Positions 8,375 through 17,227 of a stretch of 64,000 bases of DNA are shown piece by piece. Source of the DNA: Pseudooceanicola nanhaiensis DSM 18065 (GTDB lineage Bacteria > Pseudomonadota > Alphaproteobacteria > Rhodobacterales > Rhodobacteraceae). The position numbers and the translations under genes are program-made. Location of the stretch: assembly GCF_000688295.1 (NCBI RefSeq), contig NZ_JHZF01000013.1, positions 186,001 through 250,000 of the forward strand. Reading direction: 5' to 3'. Position 1 is the stretch's first letter; each line of letters starts with the position of its first letter. The notes under the pieces are model-generated. The model had not been told where the DNA came from, did not search any database, and was given only the letters and a program-made list of their open reading frames with translations.

Positions 8375-8854
8375 TCACTCCTGAAGCGTCGGGTTCGGAT
8401 CGAGCAGGACGTCCAGCTTGCGGAGCGTCGAGAGCCAGCCCCGCGTGTGGCTCTGCGCCGTCTCGACCGAGTCGAGCGCGCGGTGCGTGAGCGTCAGGCG
8501 CGCGCCGGTCGCGGTCTCCTCGACGGTGAAGGTCACGTGGCTCTCCGCCCCGCGGGTCCCGTCCGGGTCGTGCCAGGCCCAGGTGAAGCCGACAGAGCCG
8601 GCCCGGCCTTCGGGCGGGCGGACCGAGGTGATCTGGCCCGAGACGTGGAAACGGTCGCCGCTTTCCTTGCCGACCATCACGCAATGCCACGGCCCGGTCC
8701 GGCGGAAATCCATCTCGCATTCCGCGAGATAGACACCCTCGGGTCCGAACCACTGGATCAGCTGGACCGGTTCGGTCACCGCGCGCCAGAGACGCGCCAG
8801 CGCCACGGGATAGTCGCGGACGAATTCCACGTCCGCCGTTTCGGCATCCTTCAT
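8375..8854 (-). CDS. SRPBCC (AHSA1-like) domain protein
   Basis: 159-aa START/Bet v1-fold protein of the Aha1-C-like group. Family members bind hydrophobic ligands; no specific function can be assigned. Diagnostic stretches are VRDYPVALARLWRAVTEP, QWFGPEGVYLAECEMDFR and the C-terminal helix GWLSTLRKLDVLL. Its ATG overlaps the stop of the upstream ArsR gene (ATGA at 8851-8854), so the two are translationally coupled. Partner of ArsR and YCII in a small stress- or ligand-responsive operon. Confidence 0.87.
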   Translation of the reverse strand: MKDAETADVEFVRDYPVALARLWRAVTEPVQLIQWFGPEGVYLAECEMDFRRTGPWHCVMVGKESGDRFHVSGQITSVRPPEGRAGSVGFTWAWHDPDGTRGAESHVTFTVEETATGARLTLTHRALDSVETAQSHTRGWLSTLRKLDVLLDPNPTLQE

Positions 8855-9183
8855 CGCTCTCCCTCCCCGGGATCGAGCGCGAGGAGCGTGTCGAGCCGGT
8901 CGAGGCTGGTGCTCCAGAACGCGCGGTGGTCCATGGTCCAGTCCACGATGGCGCGCAGCGCCTCGGGGCGGACGGCATAGAAGCGATGCGTGCCCTGCGC
9001 CCGCTGCTCCACCAGCCCCGCCTCGCGCAGCACCTTCAGGTGGCGCGAGATGGCGGGAGCGGAGATCGCGGCCTCGGCCACCAGATCGCCCGCGGGCAGC
9101 TCGCCCCGGCGGATCAGGGTCTCGACCAGCGACAGGCGGGTCGGGTCGGACAATGCGGCAAAGGTTCGGGTCAGATCGCTCAT
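8851..9183 (-). CDS. ArsR-family winged-helix repressor
   Basis: 110-aa metalloregulator-fold repressor. It opens with LTRTFAALSDPTRLSLVETL, followed by the recognition region AAISAPAISRHLKVLREAGLV and the wing (QGTHRFYAV). No Cys is present in the DNA-binding helices, so it is unlikely to sense arsenite through the classical CxC site. This fits the SRPBCC-associated ArsR subgroup. It heads the operon, and a palindrome just upstream (9208-9227) is the likely autoregulatory operator. Confidence 0.9.
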   Translation of the reverse strand: MSDLTRTFAALSDPTRLSLVETLIRRGELPAGDLVAEAAISAPAISRHLKVLREAGLVEQRAQGTHRFYAVRPEALRAIVDWTMDHRAFWSTSLDRLDTLLALDPGEGER

Positions 9184-9207
9184 GACCCGAATATTCGCGA
9201 TTCGGTT

Positions 9208-9227
9208 AATTAACGCAAGTGTTAATT
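9208..9227 (-). promoter_or_regulatory. Palindromic operator upstream of arsR
   Basis: AATTAAC at 9208-9214 and GTTAATT at 9221-9227 form a perfect 7-6-7 inverted repeat in an AT-rich patch 25-44 bases upstream of the arsR ATG. That is the spacing and position expected for an ArsR-dimer operator. Binding by this ArsR is inferred. Confidence 0.5.
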
Positions 9228-9240
9228 TATGGGTGCCGGA

Positions 9241-10116
9241 TCAGGCGGCGAAATCCTCGCGCCGGTAGCCCTGGATATAGAGCAGGGCGGTCAGGTCCCC
9301 GTGGTTGATCCGGATGTCGCATTCCGCGGCCACCACGGGCTTGGCATGCAGCGCCACGCCCGCCCCGGCAAGCCCGAGCATCCCGAGGTCGTTGGCCCCG
9401 TCGCCGACCGCCATGACCTCGTCCTTCCGAAGGCCGAGCCGCGCCGAGATCTCCTCCAGCGCCTGCACCTTCGCCGCGCGGCCCAGGATCGGGCGGGCGA
9501 CCTCTCCGGTCAGCATCCCGCCCTCGGCCAGCAGCGTGTTGGCCCGGTTCTCGTCGAAGCCGAGCTTCGCGGCGATCACCTGCGTGAAGGCCGTGAACCC
9601 GCCCGAGACGAGCGCCGCATAGGCGCCGTTCGCCCGCATCGTCGCCAGAAGCGCCGGCCCGCCGGGCATCAGGGTGATCCGCTCGTCCAGCACCTTGGCG
9701 ATGACCGTCTCCGGCAGCCCCTTCAGGAGCCCGACCCGTTCCGTCAGCGCGCCTTCGAAATCGAGCTCGCCGTTCATCGCCCGCGCGGTGATCTCCTTCA
9801 CCCGGGCGCCGACGCCCGCCGCGTCGGCCAGTTCGTCGATGCATTCCTGCCGGATCATCGTGCTGTCCATGTCGGCGAGCAGCATCCGCTTCCGGCGCCC
9901 CTCGGAGGGCTGCACCACCATGTCGACCCTCTGGCCCTGCATCCCCTCCCAGACCTCCCAGCGGTTGCCGGGGACCTCGGGCACCTCGAACTCCGCCGCC
10001 TCGCGCGTGGCGAGCCAGCGGATCTCGCCCCCGCCCCAGGCGTTGCGCAGCGGCGTGACGATCCCGCCGTCGAGGGTCGGAGCATCGGGCGAGGTCAGGA
10101 GCGTGACGGTGAACAT
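9241..10116 (-). CDS. serB: Phosphoserine phosphatase
   Basis: 291-aa HAD-superfamily phosphatase, last step of serine biosynthesis (O-phosphoserine to serine). The catalytic motif DMDST has its nucleophile Asp at residue 82 and general acid at 84. VSGGFTAF supplies motif II and VGDGANDLGML motif III/IV with the metal-binding Asp. An N-terminal domain of about 75 residues precedes the catalytic core, as usual in SerB. The start at 10116 follows CCGGAGGCCCC; the longer open frame runs into the intergenic region. It is divergent from serC. Confidence 0.94.
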   Translation of the reverse strand: MFTVTLLTSPDAPTLDGGIVTPLRNAWGGGEIRWLATREAAEFEVPEVPGNRWEVWEGMQGQRVDMVVQPSEGRRKRMLLADMDSTMIRQECIDELADAAGVGARVKEITARAMNGELDFEGALTERVGLLKGLPETVIAKVLDERITLMPGGPALLATMRANGAYAALVSGGFTAFTQVIAAKLGFDENRANTLLAEGGMLTGEVARPILGRAAKVQALEEISARLGLRKDEVMAVGDGANDLGMLGLAGAGVALHAKPVVAAECDIRINHGDLTALLYIQGYRREDFAA

Positions 10117-10279
10117 GGGGCCTCCGGCGTGATCGGGCATCTCGGTCGCATTGGGGGGCGATATTCCACGTCGCGCCTGCGCTGACCAGAGGGCGGCGAA
10201 GTTTCCGATAGGAGACAGGGCCGGCGCCACAGGGCCGAAAAGCGGCCTGCAGGCGCCTGGATGCGACATCTGCCGCGTT

Positions 10280-10345
10280 GCGCCCTTCCCGAATCGCCCG
10301 TATATCCGGCGGCGGGACACCCCTCCCCAACGAGGGGCGCTTATC
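10280..10345 (+). ncRNA. Structured 5' leader of serC (candidate serC RNA motif)
   Basis: Two adjacent stem-loops precede serC. In the first, TCCCG (10287-10291) pairs with CGGGA (10313-10317), with an inner CGCC/GGCG at 10295-10298 and 10308-10311. In the second, CCCCTC (10320-10325) pairs with GAGGGG (10332-10337). A conserved two-hairpin serC leader is known from alphaproteobacterial serC genes. The match here rests on location and shape and has not been checked against the published consensus. Confidence 0.45.
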
Positions 10346-10360
10346 TGGAAGGATAGCTAC

Positions 10361-11515
10361 ATGGCTATTGATGCACCGGTCACGCGGCCGGCAAACCCGC
10401 GTTTCTCCTCCGGCCCCTGTGCCAAGATCCCCACATTCTCGCTCGACAAGCTCTCCGACGCACCGCTCGGGCGCTCGCACCGTGCCGCCATCGGCAAGGA
10501 GAAGCTGAAGGCCGCGATCGACGGCACCGCCGAGATCCTCGGGATCCCCGAAGGCTACAAGGTCGGCATCGTGCCCGCTTCGGACACCGGCGCGGTCGAG
10601 ATGGCGATGTGGTCGATGCTGGGCGCGCGGAAGGCGACCATGCTGGCCTGGGAAAGCTTCGGCGCGGGCTGGGTGACCGACGTGGTCAAGCAGCTCAAGA
10701 TCGACGCCGAGGTGAAGGAAGCGGGCTACGGCGACATCGTCGATTTCACCGAGGTGGATTTCGACACCGACGTCGTCTTCACCTGGAACGGCACCACCTC
10801 GGGCGTGCGCGTGCCGAACGGCGACGCGATCCCGGCGGACCGGGCGGGGCTCACCATCTGCGACGCGACCTCGGCCGCCTTCGCGCAGGACCTGCCGTGG
10901 GACAAGCTCGATGTCGTGACCTTCTCGTGGCAGAAGGTGCTGGGCGGCGAAGCCGCGCACGGGATGCTGGTCCTGTCCCCCCGCGCGGTGGAACGGCTGG
11001 AAAGCTACACCCCCGCCTGGCCGCTGCCCAAGATCTTCCGCATGACCAAGGGCGGCAAGCTCAACGAGGGCATCTTCAAGGGCGAGACGATCAACACGCC
11101 CTCCATGCTGGCGGTCGAGGATTACCTCGTCGCGCTCGACTGGGCGCGCTCGGTCGGCGGGCTCAAGGGGCTGATGGCGCGGGCGGATGCCAACGCGCAG
11201 GCGATCTGGGACTTCTGCGAGAGCCGCGACTGGATCGCGAACCTCGCCAATGATCCGGCGACGCGGTCGAACACCTCGGTCTGCCTGAAGTTCACCGACG
11301 ACCGGATCAGCGACGGCGCTGCCTTCGCCAAGGCGGTCGCCAAGCGGCTCGAGAACGAAGGCGTGGGGCTCGACCTCGGCGCCTACCGCGACGCGCCGGC
11401 GGGCCTGCGCATCTGGTGCGGCGGCACGGTCGAGACCTCGGACATCGAGGCGCTGCTGCCCTGGATCGAATGGGCCTACGAGGCCGAGATCGCGGCGCAG
11501 TCCCAGGCGGCCTGA
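10361..11515 (+). CDS. serC: Phosphoserine aminotransferase
   Basis: 384-aa PLP enzyme that converts 3-phosphohydroxypyruvate plus glutamate into phosphoserine. It is of the alphaproteobacterial SerC type ([11 protein letters not shown] start), with the PLP lysine at about residue 192 in [24 protein letters not shown] and [13 protein letters not shown] are typical of the C-terminal part. The start at 10361 is preceded by TGGAAGGATAG; upstream in-frame starts fall in the leader RNA and are rejected. It is followed after 106 bases by serA. Confidence 0.94.
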   Translation: MAIDAPVTRPANPRFSSGPCAKIPTFSLDKLSDAPLGRSHRAAIGKEKLKAAIDGTAEILGIPEGYKVGIVPASDTGAVEMAMWSMLGARKATMLAWESFGAGWVTDVVKQLKIDAEVKEAGYGDIVDFTEVDFDTDVVFTWNGTTSGVRVPNGDAIPADRAGLTICDATSAAFAQDLPWDKLDVVTFSWQKVLGGEAAHGMLVLSPRAVERLESYTPAWPLPKIFRMTKGGKLNEGIFKGETINTPSMLAVEDYLVALDWARSVGGLKGLMARADANAQAIWDFCESRDWIANLANDPATRSNTSVCLKFTDDRISDGAAFAKAVAKRLENEGVGLDLGAYRDAPAGLRIWCGGTVETSDIEALLPWIEWAYEAEIAAQSQAA

Positions 11516-11519
11516 ACGG

Positions 11520-11540
11520 GGGTGGGGTGACCCCCCACCC
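11520..11540 (+). terminator. GC hairpin between serC and serA
   Basis: GGGTGGGG (11520-11527) pairs with CCCCACCC (11533-11540) around a 5-nt loop, directly after the serC stop. No T-run follows, so it is more likely an attenuating or mRNA-stabilising hairpin than a full terminator. Confidence 0.4.
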
Positions 11541-11621
11541 TGCGGCACCCACACATCCCATCTCCGCAGGCCGGGCTTGACCCCGGCCCGCCCCCAGACA
11601 TCCATGCAAGGAACGCCTGAC

Positions 11622-13220
11622 ATGGCACCCAAGGTTCTCATTTCCGACAAGCTCTCCGCCGCCGCCGTCCAGATCTTCAAGGATCGCGGCATCGAGGTCG
11701 ACTTCCAGCCGGACCTCGGCAAGGACAAGGACAAGCTGGCCGAGGTGATCGGCAATTACGACGGCCTCGCCATCCGCTCGGCCACCAAGGTGACCGAGAA
11801 GATCCTCGAGAAGGCCACCAACCTCAAGGTCATCGGCCGCGCCGGGATCGGTGTCGACAACGTCGACAAGGAGGCCGCGTCCAAGAAGGGCGTGATCGTC
11901 ATGAACACGCCCTTCGGCAACATGATCACGACGGCCGAGCACGCCATCGCGATGATGTTCGCCGTGGCGCGCCAGATCCCCGAGGCCTCCGCCTCGACCC
12001 ATGCCGGCAAGTGGGAGAAGTCGAAGTTCATGGGCGTCGAGCTGACCGGCAAGACGCTGGGCGTGATCGGCGCCGGCAACATCGGCGGCATCGTCTGCGA
12101 CCGGGCCCGCGGGCTGAAGATGAAGGTTGTCGCCTACGATCCCTTCCTGAGCCACGAGAAGGCCGAGAAGATGGGCGTCGAGAAGGTCGACGAGCTGGAC
12201 GACCTGCTGCAGCGCGCCGATTTCATCACCCTGCACGTGCCGCTGACCGAGCAGACGAAGAACATCCTGTCGAAGGAGAACCTCGCCAAGACCAAGAAGG
12301 GCGTGCGGATCATCAACTGCGCCCGCGGCGGTCTGGTCGACGAGGCGGCGCTCGCCGAGCTGCTGAAATCGGGTCACGTGGCCGGCGCGGCCTTCGACGT
12401 CTTCTCCGAGGAACCCGCGACCGAGAACCCGCTCTTCAACCTGCCGAACGTCGTCTGCACCCCGCACCTGGGCGCGGCGACCACCGAGGCGCAGGAGAAC
12501 GTGGCGCTCCAGGTGGCCGAGCAGATGTCGAACTACCTGCTGGACGGCGCGGTCGAGAACGCGCTGAACATGCCCTCGATGACCGCCGAGGAAGCCAAGA
12601 TCATGGGTCCGTGGGTGGCCCTCGCCGGCCATCTCGGCAGCTTCATCGGCCAGATGACGGACGAGCCGATCAAGGCGATCAACATCCTCTACGACGGTGT
12701 CGTGGCCGAGATGAACCTCGCCGCGCTGAACTGCGCCGTGATCGCCGGGATCATGAAGAAGGTGAACCCGGACGTGAACATGGTCTCGGCCCCGGTCGTC
12801 GCGCAGGAGCGGGGGGTGCAGATCTCGACCACCAACCAGTCCAAGTCGGGCGCCTTCGACGGCTACATCAAGGTGACCGTGGTGACCGAGAAGCGCGAGC
12901 GCTCGATCGCGGGCACCTGCTTCAGCGACGGCAAGCCGCGGTTCATCCAGATCAAGGGCATCAACATCGACGCCGAGGTCGGCGAGCACATGCTCTACAC
13001 CACCAACAAGGACGTCCCCGGCGTCATCGGCACGCTGGGCTCCACGATCGGGACCAACGGCGCGAACATCGCGAACTTCACGCTGGGCCGGTCGGCCGCG
13101 GGCGGCGAGGCGATCGCGCTGCTCTACCTCGATGACGCGGCGAGCCCCGAGCTGGTCAAGCAGCTCGAGGCCACCGGCGTCTTCGAACAGGTCAAGCCGC
13201 TGGCCTTCGACGTCGCCTGA
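11622..13220 (+). CDS. serA: D-3-phosphoglycerate dehydrogenase
   Basis: 532-aa long-form SerA, the first committed step of serine synthesis (3-phosphoglycerate to 3-phosphohydroxypyruvate, NAD+). The Rossmann motif is GVIGAGNIGGIV, the catalytic Arg region NCARGGLVDE, the Glu loop FDVFSEEPA, and the catalytic His is in TPHLGAAT. The intervening allosteric-substrate-binding domain and a C-terminal ACT domain (about residues 455-530, DVPGVIGTLGSTIGTNGANI) indicate possible serine feedback control. The start at 11622 is preceded by GCAAGGAAC. Confidence 0.95.
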   Translation: MAPKVLISDKLSAAAVQIFKDRGIEVDFQPDLGKDKDKLAEVIGNYDGLAIRSATKVTEKILEKATNLKVIGRAGIGVDNVDKEAASKKGVIVMNTPFGNMITTAEHAIAMMFAVARQIPEASASTHAGKWEKSKFMGVELTGKTLGVIGAGNIGGIVCDRARGLKMKVVAYDPFLSHEKAEKMGVEKVDELDDLLQRADFITLHVPLTEQTKNILSKENLAKTKKGVRIINCARGGLVDEAALAELLKSGHVAGAAFDVFSEEPATENPLFNLPNVVCTPHLGAATTEAQENVALQVAEQMSNYLLDGAVENALNMPSMTAEEAKIMGPWVALAGHLGSFIGQMTDEPIKAINILYDGVVAEMNLAALNCAVIAGIMKKVNPDVNMVSAPVVAQERGVQISTTNQSKSGAFDGYIKVTVVTEKRERSIAGTCFSDGKPRFIQIKGINIDAEVGEHMLYTTNKDVPGVIGTLGSTIGTNGANIANFTLGRSAAGGEAIALLYLDDAASPELVKQLEATGVFEQVKPLAFDVA

Positions 13221-13243
13221 TCCGACGCGATCGGGGAGGATGG

Positions 13244-13270
13244 AAAGGGGCGCCCCGTGGCGCCCCTTTT
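13244..13270 (+). terminator. Rho-independent terminator after serA
   Basis: AAAGGGGCGCC (13244-13254) pairs perfectly with GGCGCCCCTTT (13259-13269) around a 4-nt loop, and a fourth T follows at 13270. It lies 24 bases after the serA stop. Confidence 0.85.
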
Positions 13271-13398
13271 GCCGTTTGCCCCCCCGCCGCGACCGCCCCG
13301 GCCGCAAATCGGCCGCGGACCGGCGAATTTCCCCGCCCCGGCGGGCCGCGGCCGGATGACCGCTTTCCCCGCGGCGCCCGCCGTGGTTCAACATCTCC

Positions 13399-14157
13399 AT
13401 GACGATCTACGCGATACCCGACATCCACGGCCACGCGGCCATGCTCGACAAGGCGCTGGCCCGGATCGAGGCCGACGGCGCGACCGATGCGGACGAGGTG
13501 ATCTTCCTCGGCGACTACATCGACCGCGGCCCGGATTCGCGCGGCGTGCTCGACCGGCTGGTCGCCGGGCGGGAAGAGGGGCGCAACTGGACCTTCCTGA
13601 TGGGCAATCACGACCGGATGATGCTCAACTACCTGACCGACGGCACGGCCACCGATCCGGCGGTGAAATCCGCGGTGCCGTGGACGCATGACCGCTTCGG
13701 CGGGGCCTGCTTCCGGTCCTACGGGGTGGAGCCCTCGGGCCGTGGCCGACCGAAGGACCTGTGGGAGGCGTTCCGCGAGGCCGTCCCGCAGGCGCATCAG
13801 GATTTCCTCACCACGCTGACCTACGCGGAGGAGCGCGACGCGCTGCTCTTCGTGCACGCGGGCATCCGTCCCGGCCTGTCGCTGGCCGAGCAGTCGCAGG
13901 ACGACCTGATCTGGATCCGCGGCGCCTTTCTCGAAAGCCGCGAGCCGCATCCGTGGCTCGTGGTGCATGGCCACACCGCGCTGGTCGCGCCGCGGCATTT
14001 CGGCAATCACATCGACCTCGACGGCGGCACCGGCATGGGGCGGGAGCTGTTTCCCGCCGCCTTCGAGGGCACCGAGTGCTTCCTGCTGACCCGGACGGGC
14101 CGCGTCCGCCTGGAGCGCGAACCGCTCGGGCCGCAGGAAACCCCGCCCTGGGAGTGA
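13399..14157 (+). CDS. Calcineurin-type metallophosphatase (PrpA/B-like serine/threonine phosphatase)
   Basis: 252-aa phosphoesterase with the full metal-binding set: DIHGH (residues 8-12), GDYIDRGPDS, GNHDRMM, and distal HAGI and HGHTA histidines. This is the PPP-family bacterial serine/threonine phosphatase layout (compare E. coli PrpA/PrpB and lambda phosphatase), though substrates may be phosphoproteins or small phospho-compounds. It stands alone between the serA terminator and a convergent membrane-protein gene 10 bases away. Confidence 0.9.
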   Translation: MTIYAIPDIHGHAAMLDKALARIEADGATDADEVIFLGDYIDRGPDSRGVLDRLVAGREEGRNWTFLMGNHDRMMLNYLTDGTATDPAVKSAVPWTHDRFGGACFRSYGVEPSGRGRPKDLWEAFREAVPQAHQDFLTTLTYAEERDALLFVHAGIRPGLSLAEQSQDDLIWIRGAFLESREPHPWLVVHGHTALVAPRHFGNHIDLDGGTGMGRELFPAAFEGTECFLLTRTGRVRLEREPLGPQETPPWE

Positions 14158-14167
14158 GGCCGCGGCC

Positions 14168-15730
14168 CTAGTCCTGCCGCACGGCCCCGGTCACAGCGGC
14201 CGCACCGAGCGCGGTCAGCACCCAGCCCAGCCCCGCCGCGATCCAGCGCAGCCACCAGCCGACGCGCCCCAGCGGAGAGCGGCTGGTCGAGGGAGCCCAC
14301 GCCGCCTCCTGCCCCAGCGAGACCAGGGGCACGAAGACGTCGGCGGCATAGGCGATGGGGTTGAAGGTCTCGTAATCCTGGCCGGCCTGACCGGGCGCGG
14401 ACCAGAATTCGGCCGGGTTGTCGGGATGGCTCTGCACCGCCGCCTGCCAGCCCGCCGAGACGAGGATCGGCGCCGCGTTCGGCGCAATGTCCCCGGCCCG
14501 CCAGACCTGCGCGAAGAACAGCCCGAGCGCCACGACCAGCACGACGGCCAGCGCCAGCGCGCGGCCGGGGCGGTAGCCGAAGCCCACGGCGTATTCCATG
14601 ATCAGATCGGCCGCCCCGCTCAGCCACCAGCGCAGGGTCCGGCCGTCGCGGGCACGCAGCGTGCGGCGATCCTCGCGGCGCAGCACGGCCTCCTTGCGCA
14701 TCCGCACCGTCCGCGCGTCCGAGCGGTGGCCCATGTGGGTCAGCACCCGGGCGAACTGCTCGTAGGGCTGGGCGGTGAAATCCGCATCCTCCGGACGCCG
14801 CGCCAGCCATTCCAGCCGCGCCTCCAGCCCGGTCTCGGCGTGGCGCGAGAAATCGTCGTAGGTGAAGCCGTCCAGCCGCACGGGATAGCTCGCCCCCGGC
14901 CCCGAGGGTTCGTCCCGCAGCCGCGCGGCATGGCACCCGGCGAGCGAGACCGCACCGCGGGCGATCTGGTTCTCGCGGAAATAGAGGATGCCGCCGATCC
15001 GCGCGCGGGCCAGCGAAATGGCGTTCTGCGGCCCGTGCTCCTCGCTCGAGGCGAAGAGGCCGCCGCCCGCGCCCTCCTTGGGCGACACGGCACAGCGCGT
15101 GATGAAGAGGTCGTTCTCGATCTGCGCCGAGGCGAGGAAGATCGCGCCCTCGCACTGCAGCTCGGTCCGCGTCTCGGAGAACGGGTAGTCGCCGAGGTAG
15201 ACCGACCCGCCCACCTTGAGCGTGGGCGCGAAGACCGCGTCCTGCCCCTCGGCCTTCAGAGCGACATCGCAGAGCTGCATGTCGCCCTCGATCCGCGTGC
15301 CGGCAAGGCTCAGATCGCCCTTCACCAGCGTACCGCCGCGCAGGAAGAGAGAGCCCTCCAGCACCGCGCCGTCGGCAAAGAGGCCCGGCAGGTAGCAATC
15401 GGTCATGTAGACCGAGCGCAGCCGGGCGTTCATCATCTCGGGACGGTCGGTGAAATGGCAGGACGAGAAGGCCATGTCGAACCGCGTCTCGACGGCGCGC
15501 AGGTCGAGCACGCCTTCAATGCGGGCGCCCTTCAGCCGCAACCCCTTGTCGGGCAGCGTCAGCTCGGGGTCCGCCCCGGTCAGGGCCAGCCGCAGCAAGC
15601 CGGCGCGGATCGCCGGCGCGGTCTCGCCCTCGGGCGGTTCTTCGGCGAGGACGATGCGCTCCTGCCCGGCCACCCCGGCGACAAGCGCCTCTTCCGCCGC
15701 GTTCAGCGGGGTGAAGTCGGCCAGTTTCAT
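14168..15730 (-). CDS. Beta-helix-repeat membrane protein of unknown function
   Basis: About 520 aa. Residues ~40-290 form repeated short strands of pentapeptide/bactofilin-like rhythm (LKGARIEGVLDL, LAGTRIEGDMQL, ARIGGILYF), implying a solenoid. A charged helical region follows (VRMRKEAVLRRED), then a membrane segment (ALALAVVLVVALGLFFAQV) and a last one near the C-terminus (WWLRWIAAGLGWVLTALGA). Similar proteins are often auto-named membrane-associated oxidoreductase, but I see no cofactor motif. The start at 15730 has a weak ribosome site; 15748 is an alternative. It is divergent from the thiolase gene. Confidence 0.7.
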   Translation of the reverse strand: MKLADFTPLNAAEEALVAGVAGQERIVLAEEPPEGETAPAIRAGLLRLALTGADPELTLPDKGLRLKGARIEGVLDLRAVETRFDMAFSSCHFTDRPEMMNARLRSVYMTDCYLPGLFADGAVLEGSLFLRGGTLVKGDLSLAGTRIEGDMQLCDVALKAEGQDAVFAPTLKVGGSVYLGDYPFSETRTELQCEGAIFLASAQIENDLFITRCAVSPKEGAGGGLFASSEEHGPQNAISLARARIGGILYFRENQIARGAVSLAGCHAARLRDEPSGPGASYPVRLDGFTYDDFSRHAETGLEARLEWLARRPEDADFTAQPYEQFARVLTHMGHRSDARTVRMRKEAVLRREDRRTLRARDGRTLRWWLSGAADLIMEYAVGFGYRPGRALALAVVLVVALGLFFAQVWRAGDIAPNAAPILVSAGWQAAVQSHPDNPAEFWSAPGQAGQDYETFNPIAYAADVFVPLVSLGQEAAWAPSTSRSPLGRVGWWLRWIAAGLGWVLTALGAAAVTGAVRQD

Positions 15731-15823
15731 TTGGCCGGAGCGTTGCATGATCCTGCGCGGCAGGGCAAGACGGTGCCCGACTGCCGGTGCGGAGCCCCGC
15801 CCGGCCAGAAGGGAGAGACCGAC

Positions 15824-17002
15824 ATGAAAGACATCGTCATCCTCGACGGCGCGCGCACCGCCATCGGCACCTTCGGCGGCAGCCTTGCGGGCGTCGCCCC
15901 GATCAGCCTCGGCGCAACGGCGGCGAAGGCCGCGCTGGAACGCTCCGGCGTCGAGGGCGCGCAGATCGGCCACGTCGCCTATGGCCACGTCATCAACACC
16001 GAGCCGCGCGACATGTATCTCAGCCGCGTCGCCGCGATGGAGGCCGGGATCCCCGACACCACGCCCGCGATGAACGTGAACCGGCTCTGCGGCTCGGGCG
16101 CGCAGGCCATCGTCTCGGTCGTGCAGTCGCTCGCCATGGGCGACGCCGACTTCGGCCTCGCCGGCGGGGCCGAGAGCATGTCGCGGTCTCCCTACATCAA
16201 CCCCTCGGAACGCTGGGGCCAGAAGATGGGCGACATCAAGGTGCTCGACATGATGCTGGGCGCGCTGAACTGCCCCTTCGGCACCGGCCACATGGGGGTG
16301 ACGGCCGAGAACGTGGCGGGCGAACACGACATCACGCGCGAGGCGATGGACGCCTTCGCGCTGGAGAGCCAGAAACGCGCCGCCGCCGCCATCGAGAACG
16401 GGCATTTCACGTCGCAGATCGTCCCCGTCGAGGTGAAGGTGAAGCGCGACACCGTGGCCTTCGACACCGACGAGCACCTCAAGCCGTCGACCACGCTCGA
16501 GGGCCTCGCCAGCCTGCGGCCCGCGTTCCGGAAGGACGGGCGGGTGACGGCGGGCAACGCCTCGGGCATCAACGACGGCGCCGCCGCGCTGGTGCTGGCG
16601 ACCGCCGAGGCCGCCGAGAAGGCGGGGCTCAAGGCGAAGGCCCGCGTGCTGGGCTACGCCCACGCCGGCGTGCGGCCCGAGGTGATGGGCATCGGCCCGG
16701 TGCCCGCGGTGCGCCGCCTGCTCGAGAAGACCGGCCTTTCGGTTTCGGACTTCGACGTGATCGAATCGAACGAGGCCTTCGCCTCGCAGGCGCTGGCCGT
16801 GAACAAGGAACTTGGCCTCGATGCCGCGAAGGTGAACCCGAACGGCGGCGCCATCGCCCTCGGCCACCCGGTCGGCGCAACCGGAGCGATCATCACGGTC
16901 AAGGCGCTCTACGAGTTGGAGAGGATCAACGGCAAGCGCGCCCTGATCACCATGTGCATCGGAGGCGGCCAGGGCATCGCGCTCGCCATCGAACGCCTCT
17001 AG
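15824..17002 (+). CDS. Acetyl-CoA C-acetyltransferase (beta-ketothiolase)
   Basis: 392-aa thiolase that condenses or cleaves acyl-CoA units. The nucleophilic Cys is in NRLCGSGAQ, GGAESMSRSPY is family-typical, the catalytic His is in NGGAIALGHPVGATGA, and the second Cys is in CIGGGQG. Length and motifs fit PhaA/AtoB/BktB-type enzymes; no phaB or phaC is adjacent, so the role (polyhydroxyalkanoate supply or beta-oxidation) is open. The start at 15824 follows AAGGGAGAG. A GC hairpin follows the gene. Confidence 0.92.
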   Translation: MKDIVILDGARTAIGTFGGSLAGVAPISLGATAAKAALERSGVEGAQIGHVAYGHVINTEPRDMYLSRVAAMEAGIPDTTPAMNVNRLCGSGAQAIVSVVQSLAMGDADFGLAGGAESMSRSPYINPSERWGQKMGDIKVLDMMLGALNCPFGTGHMGVTAENVAGEHDITREAMDAFALESQKRAAAAIENGHFTSQIVPVEVKVKRDTVAFDTDEHLKPSTTLEGLASLRPAFRKDGRVTAGNASGINDGAAALVLATAEAAEKAGLKAKARVLGYAHAGVRPEVMGIGPVPAVRRLLEKTGLSVSDFDVIESNEAFASQALAVNKELGLDAAKVNPNGGAIALGHPVGATGAIITVKALYELERINGKRALITMCIGGGQGIALAIERL

Positions 17003-17030
17003 AAAAGCATTTCAATAAAGAGTCTTGAGC

Positions 17031-17057
17031 GACCCCCCGTGTGCGGCGCGGGGGGTC
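17031..17057 (+). terminator. Terminator-like hairpin after thiolase
   Basis: GACCCCCCG (17031-17039) pairs perfectly with CGGGGGGTC (17049-17057), followed by TTG only. It is 28 bases downstream of the stop. Confidence 0.6.
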
Positions 17058-17073
17058 TTGCCGTTCGGGATTG

Positions 17074-17107
17074 TCCGCAGCGGAAATTACAGTTCCACTA
17101 TGCGGAA
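17074..17107 (+). promoter_or_regulatory. Palindromes upstream of the TRAP operon (candidate regulator sites)
   Basis: TCCGCAGCGGA (17074-17084) is a perfect 5-1-5 palindrome, and TTCCACTATGCGGAA (17093-17107) an imperfect 15-mer with TTCC/GGAA arms. The second resembles sites bound by IclR-family regulators, which often control TRAP transporters. No such regulator gene is present in the window. Confidence 0.3.
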
Positions 17108-17227
17108 TATTAATCTGCTCGGCGTTGGTTTCGAGTTTACATCGCAGAACGGCACAAATACCTTTCAGCAGACGCAAGGGAGGAGCGTTCGCTTCAGGAC
17201 GATCCTTGCGGTCAACAGGAGGAACAC

